DNA of 64,000 bases from Nibribacter roseus (GCF_042662225.1 NZ_JBHSYQ010000003.1:372001-436000), one strand, 5' to 3'; counted from the stretch's first letter, positions 42,177 to 50,532 are shown. The notes: a model not told the origin generated them from the sequence alone. Program-made: numbers and translations.

Positions 42177-42253
42177 CAAATATAAGGACAAATACCTAGT
42201 CTACCTGAATTGGATAGACGAATTTATACAAACTTTACCCACCATTAATCCAC
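42177..42253 (-). promoter_or_regulatory. nrdB promoter module: TATATTTG box plus 38-bp upstream element
   Basis: Minus-strand TATATTTG at 42177-42184, a 31-base gap, then a 38-bp element (42216-42253). The element begins AGACGAATTTATACAAACTT on the plus strand and ends CCCACCATTAATCC-A-C. The copy at 37874-37911 has the same gap and the same -7 box. Confidence 0.65.
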
Positions 42254-42720
42254 ATTACAAAATATTGATTATCAGTAATTTGTAAAATTATCAAAATTAG
42301 AAACCTTAAATATATGATTTCAGCTATGAAAAAATTTATGGTTTCATTTATGAAAGCAAAGACTTACCGGCCCTTACACGCTATGGCTGCAGCAAACCAT
42401 TTTAACTGGGCAGACACACGGTTTATACTGCATTTTCTAAAAACCCGAAAAAGAACTTGACTTTCTATTTTCAGCCAACTACTTTCACCATTGCTTCCAG
42501 CAAAATTTTCCTTCCTATCCATTCCCGGATTTAAATTATTTTTCACCGTTCTTTTCGGATCGGCTAGGCACCCTTGCGCTTTATCCACTTGCAACTCATT
42601 GATTATCAATACTGTTTTACTTATCCACACAAGTAATCCACAGTCTTGGGATAACTCACAAAGGGTTAGAAACCAATGAAATAGGCAAGGGCAGCTCCAC
42701 TAAAAATAAAGGACAAGCAT
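42254..42720. other. Non-coding region with DnaA-box-like cluster; candidate replication origin
   Basis: Between divergent nrdB and rplU. TTATCCACA (42621-42629) is a perfect DnaA box; TTATCCACT (42581-42589) and TAATCCACA (42634-42642) differ by one base; TTGGGATAA (42646-42654) is a weaker reverse match. An A/T-rich tract lies at ~42267-42360. This has the form of an oriC, but no dnaA or dnaN is next to it and the call is tentative. Confidence 0.4.
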
Positions 42721-42751
42721 TTGCATATTAGCGAACACGGTCTTACCTTTG
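42721..42751 (+). promoter_or_regulatory. Complete Bacteroidota promoter of rplU
   Basis: TTG at 42721-42723, a 20-base spacer and TACCTTTG at 42744-42751. This is the only full -33/-7 match near a start in the window, and it fits a strongly expressed ribosomal operon. Confidence 0.75.
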
Positions 42752-42781
42752 CGGTTCATTTTTTAAAACTATCGTAAGCTG

Positions 42782-43090
42782 ATGTACGCAATTGTAGAAA
42801 TCGCTGGTATCCAGACGAAAGTAGAGAGCGGTAAGTTCTTCTACACTAACAAGCTTTCCGGCAATGAGGGTGACGCCGTTGAGTTCGCCAATGTTCTTCT
42901 TGTTGACAATAACGGATCTTTGACCGTAGGCGCCCCTTTTGTAGACGGCGTTAAAGTAACTGGTACCATCCAGGGCCAAGTGAAAGGTGACAAAGTAATC
43001 GTTTTCAAAAAGAAAAGAAGAAAAGGCTACAAAAAGAAAAATGGTCACCGCCAACAATACACCAAAGTATTGATTGACACCATTGGTTAA
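42782..43090 (+). CDS. rplU: Ribosomal protein L21
   Basis: 102 residues, normal length. L21 binds 23S rRNA domain of the large subunit. Start MYAIVEIAGIQTKVESGKFFYTNK and the C-terminal basic part FKKKRRKGYKKKNGHRQQYTKVLID are characteristic. It is followed after 69 bases by rpmA, the usual L21-L27 pair, and is preceded by a full TTG-20-TACCTTTG promoter. Confidence 0.96.
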   Translation: MYAIVEIAGIQTKVESGKFFYTNKLSGNEGDAVEFANVLLVDNNGSLTVGAPFVDGVKVTGTIQGQVKGDKVIVFKKKRRKGYKKKNGHRQQYTKVLIDTIG

Positions 43091-43159
43091 TTTTTGAAAG
43101 AAACAGGAAATTATTGTTGAACATGCTTCTGGGCTAACCAGAGTTAAAATAAAAAAGAA

Positions 43160-43465
43160 ATGGCTCACAAAAAAGGTGTAGGTAGTTCTAACAACGGCCG
43201 TGAATCACATTCCAAGAGACTAGGTGTTAAAATTTTCGGTGGCCAGTCTATCATTGCTGGTAACATCATCGTGCGTCAGCGCGGTACCGCTCACCACCCA
43301 GGCCAGAACGTAGGTATTGGTAAAGACCATACTTTGTTCGCTTTAACTGATGGTGTAGTATCTTTCAAAAAAGGCGTTAAGAACCGTTCATACGTATCTG
43401 TTCTTCCAAGAGAAGTTGAAGCTGCTAAAGTTTCTACTACTCCTTCTGAAGAAGTTACTGCCTAG
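43160..43465 (+). CDS. rpmA: Ribosomal protein L27
   Basis: 101 residues. MAHKKGVGSSNNGRESHSKRLGVK and RQRGTAHHPGQNVGIGKDHTLFAL are the L27 signature; the flexible N-terminus reaches the peptidyl-transferase centre. Unlike in Firmicutes, the N-terminus has no cleavable extension. A C-terminal Ser/Thr/Glu-rich tail of ~20 residues follows. The gene is ended by a perfect hairpin terminator. Confidence 0.97.
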   Translation: MAHKKGVGSSNNGRESHSKRLGVKIFGGQSIIAGNIIVRQRGTAHHPGQNVGIGKDHTLFALTDGVVSFKKGVKNRSYVSVLPREVEAAKVSTTPSEEVTA

Positions 43466-43487
43466 TTTTTGGCTAAGGCCACAGACT

Positions 43488-43527
43488 AAAACAAGAAAGG
43501 CTGCCCATGGGCAGCCTTTCTTGTTTT
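43488..43527. terminator. Terminator of the rplU-rpmA operon
   Basis: A 40-base perfect palindrome with arms starting AAAACAAGAAAGGCTGCC and a CATG centre. It can act in both directions between rpmA and the convergent acetyltransferase gene. Confidence 0.93.
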
Positions 43528-43547
43528 ATACCTCCTAACCACAAGCT

Positions 43548-43582
43548 CTTTTAGACCTGTTTTCTTGAAAATAGCGCTAAAG
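43548..43582. repeat. Palindromic repeat overlapping the GNAT stop codon
   Basis: CTTTTAG...CTAAAG ends around ACCTGTTTTCTTGAAAATAGCG. The stop codon of the gene at 43577 lies inside the right arm, so the copy supplies the end of the reading frame. Confidence 0.55.
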
Positions 43583-44047
43583 CGCCCGCTCTAACCGTAC
43601 CATATCGCGGCATAGCATTCCATTCTCTACAATAGGCTCAGGGTAGTGCCGCGTGAAAAAGTCTGGCCACACCTCTTTCAGCCAAAAGCCCATTTTCTGG
43701 TAAAGAGCCAATTGACCAAGACTGCTGTTGCCGGTACCAATCTCCAGCCAACGGCCACCACGCTCCGCTGCTTCTTTCATTGCCTTTTTCAGCAGTTCCT
43801 TCCCAATGCCTTTCCCTTGCCACGCAGGTGATACGGCTATGTTTTTTACTTCCCACCGCTCAGCATCTTGCAAGGGCACTACTACAAACTCGCCCACCAG
43901 TTCTTCCTGCGCATAGGCTAAAAAGCAAAAACCTTCTGACAGATACTCTTCTACCAGCGTACGATTGGGGTCTGCATCTAAAAGTAATTCCCACGGCGCC
44001 TGGGCAAATTCTGTCAGCAGTTTGTAATTGAGGGGCGGAGTGTTCAT
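43577..44047 (-). CDS. GNAT family N-acetyltransferase
   Basis: 156 residues from the ATG at 44047 (MNTPPLNYKLLTEFAQAPWELLL). The coenzyme A loop is explicit: VKNIAVSPAWQGKGIGKELLKKAM, followed by GRWLEIGTGNSSLGQLALYQKMGFWLKEV, which is the strand-helix of motif B. Resembles the AAC(6')/YjgM-type small-molecule acetyltransferases; substrate unknown. Its last codons fall within a palindromic repeat. It starts 7 bases after the stop of the 2H phosphoesterase gene, so both are probably cotranscribed. Confidence 0.82.
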   Translation of the reverse strand: MNTPPLNYKLLTEFAQAPWELLLDADPNRTLVEEYLSEGFCFLAYAQEELVGEFVVVPLQDAERWEVKNIAVSPAWQGKGIGKELLKKAMKEAAERGGRWLEIGTGNSSLGQLALYQKMGFWLKEVWPDFFTRHYPEPIVENGMLCRDMVRLERAL

Positions 44048-44054
44048 ATTATAA

Positions 44055-44738
44055 TCATGTAAGCGGAAATTTTGCCAACACCTGAACGTGTTGCTGGCGC
44101 TGGTACCAGTCATTATACACAAGTTCTACCTCATGAATCCGCGAAGCGCCAAAAAAGTAATCTCTCAAGTGCTCTAAAGTATTTAGCAACTTTTGAGGGT
44201 GCCGGAGAGGCTTCCGAAAGCGCAATAAGGTAGCATGAGCCGTTTGAATGGTATACCGTGAGTCAATAGTCTGTTGCAAACCTGAACTTTTAAAAGCCCG
44301 GCGAAGCTGATTTCGAAGTTGTTCTAAAGTAGCATCAGCGGGGAAGCCCTGCGCCATGACACAAGAGGCAGAGGCAGTAACACCAGTGAAATTGACGGTA
44401 AAAGGATGTATATTTTTAAAGGTTTCCTGAGTAAGACACACATACTCTTCTACAGAAACAGTGCTCAACTTGAAATCAGGGTAACAGGAAATAATAGACA
44501 GGAGCGTTAAGTGCAAATCAGCTATGGGGTACGCATATTGTTCTGGCTCAAGCTGCTTCAACTCCTGCAGCACTGCCTGCATTCTTTCTTTTGTTTCCGT
44601 GCTGGGTCGGGCCACTAAGGTGAGGCCGCGCCTGGTATCAGCAGGAGCACCTATCAGCGGATCTACTTCATACTCTCCCGCTTCAATTCGTTGCCTTGCC
44701 GTATCCCAAAGCTGAGTGTAATGTGCATTTAGATCCAT
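44055..44738 (-). CDS. 2H phosphoesterase superfamily protein (2'-5' RNA ligase-like)
   Basis: 227 residues containing the two tetrapeptide motifs of the 2H fold, DLHLTLLSII near residue 74 and TAHATLLRF near 170 (HxTL and HATL). Members ligate or hydrolyse 2'-5' or cyclic phosphate RNA ends. The N-terminal 30 residues are extra. No RNA repair partner is adjacent, so the substrate is open. It precedes a GNAT gene on the same strand with a 7-base gap. Confidence 0.75.
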   Translation of the reverse strand: MDLNAHYTQLWDTARQRIEAGEYEVDPLIGAPADTRRGLTLVARPSTETKERMQAVLQELKQLEPEQYAYPIADLHLTLLSIISCYPDFKLSTVSVEEYVCLTQETFKNIHPFTVNFTGVTASASCVMAQGFPADATLEQLRNQLRRAFKSSGLQQTIDSRYTIQTAHATLLRFRKPLRHPQKLLNTLEHLRDYFFGASRIHEVELVYNDWYQRQQHVQVLAKFPLT

Positions 44739-44920
44739 GGGAAGAACCTAGGGCTACAATTTATGAATAAGCTAAAACCTACGGCAGCTACGCCTTCGGT
44801 GTTATTATCCTGAAAAGATCTTGATGGAAACTGCAGTAGCAATGCGCAAGTACTTTCCCTGCTTGTCCTCAAGCAATTGTTGGAAGCAAACAGGAAAACT
44901 GACTTGTTCTTGTTTTAGTT

Positions 44921-45511
44921 TTATTTGATGATTTCCCCAGTCACCCCGTACATTTCCTGATCCATGAACAAGAGCTTTTGTGTTTCATCTAGCCTGTAGC
45001 GCTGCAGGCGGGGAATGGCCGTTGGGTCAAATTTTAAGTGCAGCTGCTTTAGGGTGTTGAAAAGCACGTTGTCTTGCCGAATAATAGCATCTAATTGTAC
45101 CAGCTGCCCCTCTGGGTTAAAGGTGTAGACAGCTTCTTCTACATAGGTATCGGCGTCTTCTTTGGCGGTATACCGGCGCACGGTTTGCCTAGCAGAGTTT
45201 GTGGTTTCCTCTACATTGAACAGTCCCACCAAGGCAGGTTTGTTCAGGTCGGCATCAGAGAAAGGCGCTAGCTCTTCCACCCAATTCAGGTTTTTGAAAG
45301 TTTTGGTTTCTTCAGCCGCACCTCCTTTTGAAACCGTTTTTTTTACTGTTACTTCCTGTTTTGCAAGTGCATCTACTTCCTGCGCTAACAACCCGTTTAC
45401 GTCAAAAGCCTGCTGCACTTCACTTTTAACTCCACCCGGAGCAGGTGCATCGTCACAGGCAGAAAGGCTTAGAACCAAACCGGCTAAAAGCAGTTGAAAA
45501 GTTTTTTTCAT
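44921..45511 (-). CDS. Lipoprotein, unknown function
   Basis: 196 residues from the ATG at 45511. The lipoprotein signal is KKTFQLLLAGLVLSLSAC with Asp-Asp at +2/+3. The mature part has an ~70-residue helical stretch and then beta-strands (TKTFKNLNWVEELAPFSDADLNKPALVGLF, EEAVYTFNPEGQLVQLDAIIRQDNVLFNTLKQL). No family recognised. Asp after the lipidated Cys would keep it in the inner membrane under the E. coli rule, which may not apply to Bacteroidota. Confidence 0.65.
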   Translation of the reverse strand: MKKTFQLLLAGLVLSLSACDDAPAPGGVKSEVQQAFDVNGLLAQEVDALAKQEVTVKKTVSKGGAAEETKTFKNLNWVEELAPFSDADLNKPALVGLFNVEETTNSARQTVRRYTAKEDADTYVEEAVYTFNPEGQLVQLDAIIRQDNVLFNTLKQLHLKFDPTAIPRLQRYRLDETQKLLFMDQEMYGVTGEIIK

Positions 45512-45606
45512 GTGAAACATTATGTCAGCAACAACTCATCAGCCTACGGTGTAGCACAACAAAAGGCGGAACAGGTGCTGAGGATTATTATCATTAAAGT
45601 TCTGAA

Positions 45607-45646
45607 CTGTTTTTAGCCTGTTTTTGAAAAAGCAGCCCTAAAACAG
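45607..45646. repeat. Palindromic repeat upstream of the lipoprotein gene
   Basis: CTGTTTTTAGCCTGTTTTTG and AAAAAGCAGCCCTAAAACAG. Lies between the RsmF-like stop and the lipoprotein start on the minus strand. Confidence 0.8.
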
Positions 45647-45675
45647 AATACCTAGTCAAGCTACTATCGTTTCTT

Positions 45676-47091
45676 TTACCCTACCGGTAAAGTAAACAAC
45701 TGCGACAGATTCTCATCTTGCAAAGCTTCATCTAAGCTCATTCTGATGCGCCACTCTTTAGGGTAATGGTTGTTTACGCGGTTCTGCAGCTTTTTGCCCC
45801 AGCCCAACGGAATGCCTTTGAATTGCACCAGAACCCAACCATTTTCCGCTTCTTCCAGCGTCACGTCCTCGCGGTGCAGGAACTTAAGAGCGGTGGCAAC
45901 GTCAACTTCTACTCTAGGAAAAACCTCAGATGCCAAGTGCTGCGACAGGGCTAATGCGGGCAAAGGTTTTGGGTTGTTCTTCAGCACTTCGGCCAATTCA
46001 ATGCCTCCGTATACCACCCGTAGCTTCTCATAAATTTGCTCCAGTTCCAACATCCAGTTGGCAGGCAAAGCCCGCAAGGTATCCTGATGCTTTACAATCT
46101 CCCAATCATCTGAATTCTTGAGCCAGTCTTTCACCAGCATCTTCTCCTGCTTTGAGGCCTGCACCAGGTAAGGTCTTTTGCTTTTACGGAACTTACCGGC
46201 TTCCTCGCCCTCTGTTTTCCGGACAACGGCTAAAAAAAACCCTTCGCCTTGGGCGCGGTGCGGATAAAAGCGGTAGCCATGCATTCCTTCCTCCTGCGTC
46301 TCGGTTACTCCCCATTCTGGCTGCAACTGCAATTGTACAGGCTCTACGTCTTGCTGCGTAGCCAGCCAAGCTAGGTTCAGCTCGTTTTCTTCTGCGTTGT
46401 ACGTACAGGTACTGTAGATGAGCACCCCACCAGGCTTCAAGGCATCCCATACATCCATGAGAATGCGCCGCTGCCGCTCAGAGCAGAGTTTTACGTTGGC
46501 CTCAGACCATTCGTCCATGGCGTCAGGGTCTTTCCGGAACATTCCTTCGCCGGAGCAGGGGGCGTCTACTACCATCAGGTCAAAGAAGCCGGTGAGCTGT
46601 CCGAAATGGCTGGGGTCGTTGTTCGTGACCACAACGTTGCCAGTACCCCACTTCTGAATGTTCTCGGCTAGAATGTTAGACCGGGTCCGAATGACTTCAT
46701 TGGCCACAAGTAAGCTTTCCGGAGAAAGGAGTGAGGCAATGTGCGTAGACTTCCCGCCGGGGGCACCGCACAAATCCAGCACTGCCAAAGGCTCTTCTAG
46801 CTCTACACTTTGCTTAAGCGCCTGCTCCAGAAACATAGAACTGGCTTCCTGAACATAGTAGGCGCCGCCATGCAACAATGGGTCTAATGTAAAGCTTGGC
46901 CGTACGGGTAAATAGAATCCAGTTTCTGCCCAAGGCACCCGCTCCAGATTTGCAGGCAAGGGTACTTTAGCCGTGTTCACCCGCACACTGGTAGGCGAGG
47001 GGGCGGCCAAAGCCTCCTCAAACGCCGGAAAGTCGGGGCCTAATTGGGCTTGCATGCGGGTCTGGAAAGAAGGGGGCAGTGGTTTACTCAT
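45676..47091 (-). CDS. RsmF/NSUN-family rRNA m5C methyltransferase
   Basis: 471 residues. The Rossmann domain carries motif I VLDLCGAPGGKSTHIASLL, motif IV VVDAPCSGEGMFRKDPDA (Cys in PCSGEG) and motif VI YSTCTYNAEENE (catalytic Cys in TCT). Such two-cysteine m5C enzymes include RsmF, which modifies 16S rRNA C1407 in E. coli. After residue ~300 there is a PUA-like C-terminal extension (EVDVATALKFLHREDVTLEEAENGWVLVQFKGIPLGWGKK), also typical of RsmF. The precise rRNA site is not proven. TATCTTTG lies 31 bases upstream. Confidence 0.88.
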   Translation of the reverse strand: MSKPLPPSFQTRMQAQLGPDFPAFEEALAAPSPTSVRVNTAKVPLPANLERVPWAETGFYLPVRPSFTLDPLLHGGAYYVQEASSMFLEQALKQSVELEEPLAVLDLCGAPGGKSTHIASLLSPESLLVANEVIRTRSNILAENIQKWGTGNVVVTNNDPSHFGQLTGFFDLMVVDAPCSGEGMFRKDPDAMDEWSEANVKLCSERQRRILMDVWDALKPGGVLIYSTCTYNAEENELNLAWLATQQDVEPVQLQLQPEWGVTETQEEGMHGYRFYPHRAQGEGFFLAVVRKTEGEEAGKFRKSKRPYLVQASKQEKMLVKDWLKNSDDWEIVKHQDTLRALPANWMLELEQIYEKLRVVYGGIELAEVLKNNPKPLPALALSQHLASEVFPRVEVDVATALKFLHREDVTLEEAENGWVLVQFKGIPLGWGKKLQNRVNNHYPKEWRIRMSLDEALQDENLSQLFTLPVG

Positions 47092-47122
47092 ATAAGAATT
47101 GGGTCAGGAGCCGAAGCTAAGG

Positions 47123-47130
47123 CAAAGATA
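47123..47130 (-). promoter_or_regulatory. -7 box for the RsmF-like gene
   Basis: Minus strand TATCTTTG, an exact TAnnTTTG match, 31 bases before the start codon. It lies next to a palindromic repeat, leaving no TTG element. Confidence 0.5.
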
Positions 47131-47136
47131 CCATTT

Positions 47137-47176
47137 CTGTTTTTGGCGTGTTTTCAGAAAAACAGACCTAAAGCAG
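47137..47176. repeat. Palindromic repeat upstream of the RsmF-like gene
   Basis: CTGTTTTTGGCGTGTTTT and AAAACAGACCTAAAGCAG around CAGA. It occupies the -33 side of the RsmF-like promoter and ends 3 bases from the stop of the next gene. Confidence 0.75.
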
Positions 47177-47178
47177 GT

Positions 47179-48252
47179 TTAGTCAGCCGGCAGCACCGGT
47201 TCTTTGCGTGTGGCAATGTTAGAGGGCTTGCGTACTGTTTTGTTCTGGTACGTAGGCTGCTCTATGAAAGCCACCACCTTCAATGTTAAGTCTAAGCCTG
47301 TAATGGTGCTGGGGTTCTCGAAGCCCAGGTACAGATAGCCATCTTCAGTCTTGGGAGTTTGAGTAGCCAGTATTTTGCCGTAGTCACTCAGCACATCTTG
47401 CCCACGAGCAATGGAATAGGGCTTCCAACCCGTTTCGCCTGCCTTGAACATAGTAGCGTTTTTCTGATTGAACAGGTAATAGCTAATATAGCCGCTGCTT
47501 TTCACCTGAGGAAGCTGCGGCAGCAGTCCTAACCCAAACGCTACCAAGGGGTAGCTGCCCGAGAGCAAAGTAGAAGCGCCTTTGGCAAGGGTACTGCCTG
47601 TTTCCTGCAGCGCCACTACTGATTCTTGACCCACGCCCACCCAATACACCCAATGTTTGGTGCCCGCCGGAAGCTTGAACCGTTCAAAGGTGCGGTTGCT
47701 GCTGGTGATGCTGGTGCGGGAAGCCAGCCGGAAGGTTTTGTCCAGCAGCAGCTCAGGGACTAATTCTGTTTTCACCAGCACTTTCTGAGTAGTCGTTGTC
47801 CAGGTGGTGTCTTGCACGTTCCGCCAAGCCACATGGGTGTTGAAGTGCTGCGTAGCGGCGCTGGCCGGTATACGGGTCAGCGTAAAATGGCTCTTGGTAC
47901 TGGTTTCAGCTAGCCCCTGCACCGTAATAGTATACACCGATTTCTGTGGTATAGTAAGGCGCAGGTTATTTACCTTCTTAGCTTGGTCAGTAGCGTATAA
48001 GGGCGAATTAGAAAAGTATTCCGTTACCGTGACTTTATAGCCCACTTTGGCTTTGTTCTCCAGATCCAGCACCACCACATCTCCCGCCTGAAACGCATAA
48101 TAGAATTGGGTAGCCGGTTGTTGAACGCCCGCTACCTGCACCTCCAGGTCTGCTATCTTCATGGCTTTCCCAGGTTGGGCTACCGCCCGAAAAGAGCACA
48201 ATACTACCAGGGCACTCAGCACCTGAACACTCCGAAGCGACAAAAAAGCCAT
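47179..48252 (-). CDS. Exported protein, unknown function
   Basis: 357 residues with a signal peptide (VQVLSALVVLCSFRAVAQ). It contains repeated beta-strand segments (VQVAGVQQPATQFYYAFQAGDVVVLDLENKAKVGYKVTV, SVYTITVQGLAETSTKSHFTLTRIPA), reminiscent of jelly-roll or pre-peptidase C-like domains. Near residue 230 a short hydrophobic stretch (YPLVAFGLGLLPQLPQV) interrupts them. No family recognised. Probably periplasmic or surface. Confidence 0.62.
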   Translation of the reverse strand: MAFLSLRSVQVLSALVVLCSFRAVAQPGKAMKIADLEVQVAGVQQPATQFYYAFQAGDVVVLDLENKAKVGYKVTVTEYFSNSPLYATDQAKKVNNLRLTIPQKSVYTITVQGLAETSTKSHFTLTRIPASAATQHFNTHVAWRNVQDTTWTTTTQKVLVKTELVPELLLDKTFRLASRTSITSSNRTFERFKLPAGTKHWVYWVGVGQESVVALQETGSTLAKGASTLLSGSYPLVAFGLGLLPQLPQVKSSGYISYYLFNQKNATMFKAGETGWKPYSIARGQDVLSDYGKILATQTPKTEDGYLYLGFENPSTITGLDLTLKVVAFIEQPTYQNKTVRKPSNIATRKEPVLPAD

Positions 48253-48471
48253 TGAGATTAAACGTAAAAGTCAGTTTTGCTGCAATTTACGAAAACAAGA
48301 TCTAAGAGCCTGCTTGATTTGTGTTCTTCGTACTGCAAAAGGTCGTAGAATGAACCTGTGTTCGTAATTTCACCTTTAAAGCGCTGTGTTATGAGGCTCA
48401 GAAACCTCTTTTGCAGAATTTCACTCTTACCTCTTTCGATTACAAATACTCAGATATACTCGAAAACAGTA

Positions 48472-48891
48472 CTAGAGCCGTTCCTCAATCCACATCCTGC
48501 GGGCTTCCCCTACACCCACAAAGGAGCCTCGGCCACCGCCACGCAGTACAATGGCCACGTCTTGCCCCTGCCTTAGCTCGTGCAGGCTAATCGTTTTACC
48601 GTCTGGCTTTAGTATCTGCACTGTTGGCAACACCAGCACAAAGGCTCTGCGGTAGCGGGAGTTCAGGTCGCCGGCATAACCCTCCACCTCTAACATCACC
48701 TGCCCTTGGTAGTACTGGGCGCTCAAGATACTGCCTCTAATATCAACCCGCTCCGGAGCCAGCGTATTAAACTCAGCCGTCTCCTCAGCAGAAGCATCAG
48801 CCGGTCCTGTAGCAGTGGCACAACCTGCCAGCACAAAAATCACTATTATACTCCATGCGAGGAACCCGTTTCTTATATTCTTAAAATCCAT
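48472..48891 (-). CDS. Small lipoprotein, unknown function
   Basis: 139 residues; lipoprotein signal WSIIVIFVLAGC (Cys 24). The mature domain is beta-rich: ERVDIRGSILSAQYYQGQVMLEVEGYAG, RAFVLVLPTVQILKPDGKTISLHELRQGQDVAIVLRGGGRG. That resembles small OB-like domains of Bacteroidota and Deinococcus. No family is claimed. It is divergent from radA. Confidence 0.65.
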   Translation of the reverse strand: MDFKNIRNGFLAWSIIVIFVLAGCATATGPADASAEETAEFNTLAPERVDIRGSILSAQYYQGQVMLEVEGYAGDLNSRYRRAFVLVLPTVQILKPDGKTISLHELRQGQDVAIVLRGGGRGSFVGVGEARRMWIEERL

Positions 48892-48949
48892 CTTTTCAGC
48901 CTGTTAATCAAAACTTAATTTAACGGCATATCCACTTCATTGGATATGT

Positions 48950-48989
48950 CTGTTTTTACCCTTGAATCCAAAAAACATGCCTAAAACGG
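48950..48989. repeat. Palindromic repeat in the divergent spacer before radA
   Basis: CTGTTTTTACCCTTGAATCC then AAAAAACATGCCTAAAACGG. Ends pair, core degenerate. It precedes the radA -7 box by ~60 bases. Confidence 0.6.
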
Positions 48990-49047
48990 AGCCAAATCAC
49001 TCGGTGATTTGTTCTAGCTGAGTCCGTGAACTATGCCGCCAAATTCA

Positions 49048-49055
49048 TACCTTTG
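49048..49055 (+). promoter_or_regulatory. -7 box for radA
   Basis: TACCTTTG, the same -7 box as rplU, 29 bases before the ATG. No TTG element at 19-23 bases upstream was found. Confidence 0.5.
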
Positions 49056-49084
49056 ACTCTTTCCCGCGGCGCGGATTTCAATCT

Positions 49085-50464
49085 ATGGCTAAAATCAAAA
49101 CAGCATATTTCTGCCAGAACTGTGGTGCGCAGTCGGCAAAGTGGGTAGGGCGTTGCCCCGCCTGCGGCGAATGGAACACCTACGTAGAGGAAGTAGTGGC
49201 CCGCGAAGATGTAACCCCTACCAGCGCCTGGAAAGTAGGCACCAGTAGCCAGCAAGTAGCTGCCAAACCCAAGCCTATTGCTGAGATCACTTATTCTGAA
49301 CAGGCTCGCATAGTGACCCAAGACGCTGAACTGAACCGCGTGCTGGGGGGCGGTATTGTGCCGGGCTCTATGGTGCTCATTGGCGGCGAGCCGGGTATTG
49401 GAAAATCTACCCTCATGCTGCAGATTGCCTTAAGCCTCCGCAACCAGCGGGTACTGTACATATCTGGGGAGGAAAGCGAGCAGCAAATCAAAATGCGCGC
49501 AGAACGCCTGGGCGTACAGCACCCCAACTGCTTTATCTTGACCGAAACCGGTACCCAGAATATTTTTAAGCAGATAGAGCAGCTACAGCCCGACGTACTG
49601 ATTGTAGACTCTATACAGACGCTTCATTCTGCTTTTATTGAAAGCGGCGCCGGCAGTGTGGCACAGGTGCGGGAGTGTACGGCAGAGCTGCTCAAGTTCG
49701 CCAAGGAAAGCGGCACGCCAGTATTCCTGATTGGGCACATCACCAAAGAAGGGAATTTAGCCGGACCAAAAATTTTGGAACACATGGTAGATACTGTATT
49801 GCAATTTGAGGGCGACCGCCACATGACCTACCGTATTCTGCGCACCACTAAGAACCGTTTTGGCTCTACATCTGAACTAGGTATTTACGAAATGCTGGGT
49901 ACAGGTCTTCGTGAAGTGAGCAACCCTTCTGAAATCCTAATTTCGCAGCGGGAAGAATCTTTTAGCGGCATTACCATTGGCGGCACCATGGAAGGCAACC
50001 GCCCGCTCCTGATTGAGGTGCAAAGTTTAGTGACTCCGGCTACGTATGGCACCCCGCAACGCACCGCCACTGGCTTTGACGTGAAGCGTCTGAACATGCT
50101 ACTGGCTGTGCTGGAGAAACGTGGGGGCTTCAAATTGGGCACCCAAGATGTTTTCCTAAACATTGCCGGCGGTTTAAAAGTGGAAGATCCGGCGCTGGAC
50201 CTGGCTATCTGCGCTGCCATGCTTTCTTCTTTTGAAGACATTGCCATACCGCATACCACCTGCTTTGCCGCGGAAGTTGGCTTGGGTGGTGAAGTACGGG
50301 CTGTGCACCGGGTAGAGCAGCGGATTTCTGAGGCTGAAAAACTGGGGTTTCAGGATATTTATATTTCTAAATACAATAAAAAAGGCGTAAATTTTAGCAG
50401 ATTTAATATTAGAATTCACGCTGCCAGCAGATTAGAGGAAGTTTTTAGCGGGTTGTTTGGGTAA
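49085..50464 (+). CDS. radA: DNA repair protein RadA (Sms)
   Basis: 459 residues. RadA is a hexameric DnaB-like helicase that promotes recombination branch migration. The N-terminal zinc finger is C10/C13/C24/C27 (FCQNCG...RCPACG). The ATPase has Walker A GGEPGIGKSTL near residues 98-108 and Walker B DVLIVDSIQT. The RadA-specific KNRFG motif is in TTKNRFGSTSELGIYEM. The last ~180 residues are a Lon-like domain (VQSLVTPATYGTPQRTATGFDVKRLNMLLAVLEKRGG). All key motifs are intact. Single gene with its own -7 box. Confidence 0.96.
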   Translation: MAKIKTAYFCQNCGAQSAKWVGRCPACGEWNTYVEEVVAREDVTPTSAWKVGTSSQQVAAKPKPIAEITYSEQARIVTQDAELNRVLGGGIVPGSMVLIGGEPGIGKSTLMLQIALSLRNQRVLYISGEESEQQIKMRAERLGVQHPNCFILTETGTQNIFKQIEQLQPDVLIVDSIQTLHSAFIESGAGSVAQVRECTAELLKFAKESGTPVFLIGHITKEGNLAGPKILEHMVDTVLQFEGDRHMTYRILRTTKNRFGSTSELGIYEMLGTGLREVSNPSEILISQREESFSGITIGGTMEGNRPLLIEVQSLVTPATYGTPQRTATGFDVKRLNMLLAVLEKRGGFKLGTQDVFLNIAGGLKVEDPALDLAICAAMLSSFEDIAIPHTTCFAAEVGLGGEVRAVHRVEQRISEAEKLGFQDIYISKYNKKGVNFSRFNIRIHAASRLEEVFSGLFG

Positions 50465-50532
50465 GGGCGCCGTGTAACTGAACTATTTTTTTTACTATTT
50501 GTGTTGATAACCCATAACAAAAAGAATAAAGC

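Noticed and set aside
42216..42253. NrdR box near nrdB
   Set aside because: The NrdR consensus (ACACWATATATWGTGT-like pairs) is not present; the conserved element is different in sequence.
42364..42630. 88-codon minus-strand frame between nrdB and rplU
   Set aside because: It overlaps the DnaA-box-like cluster, has no family resemblance and no promoter or ribosome binding site; composition looks like spacer.
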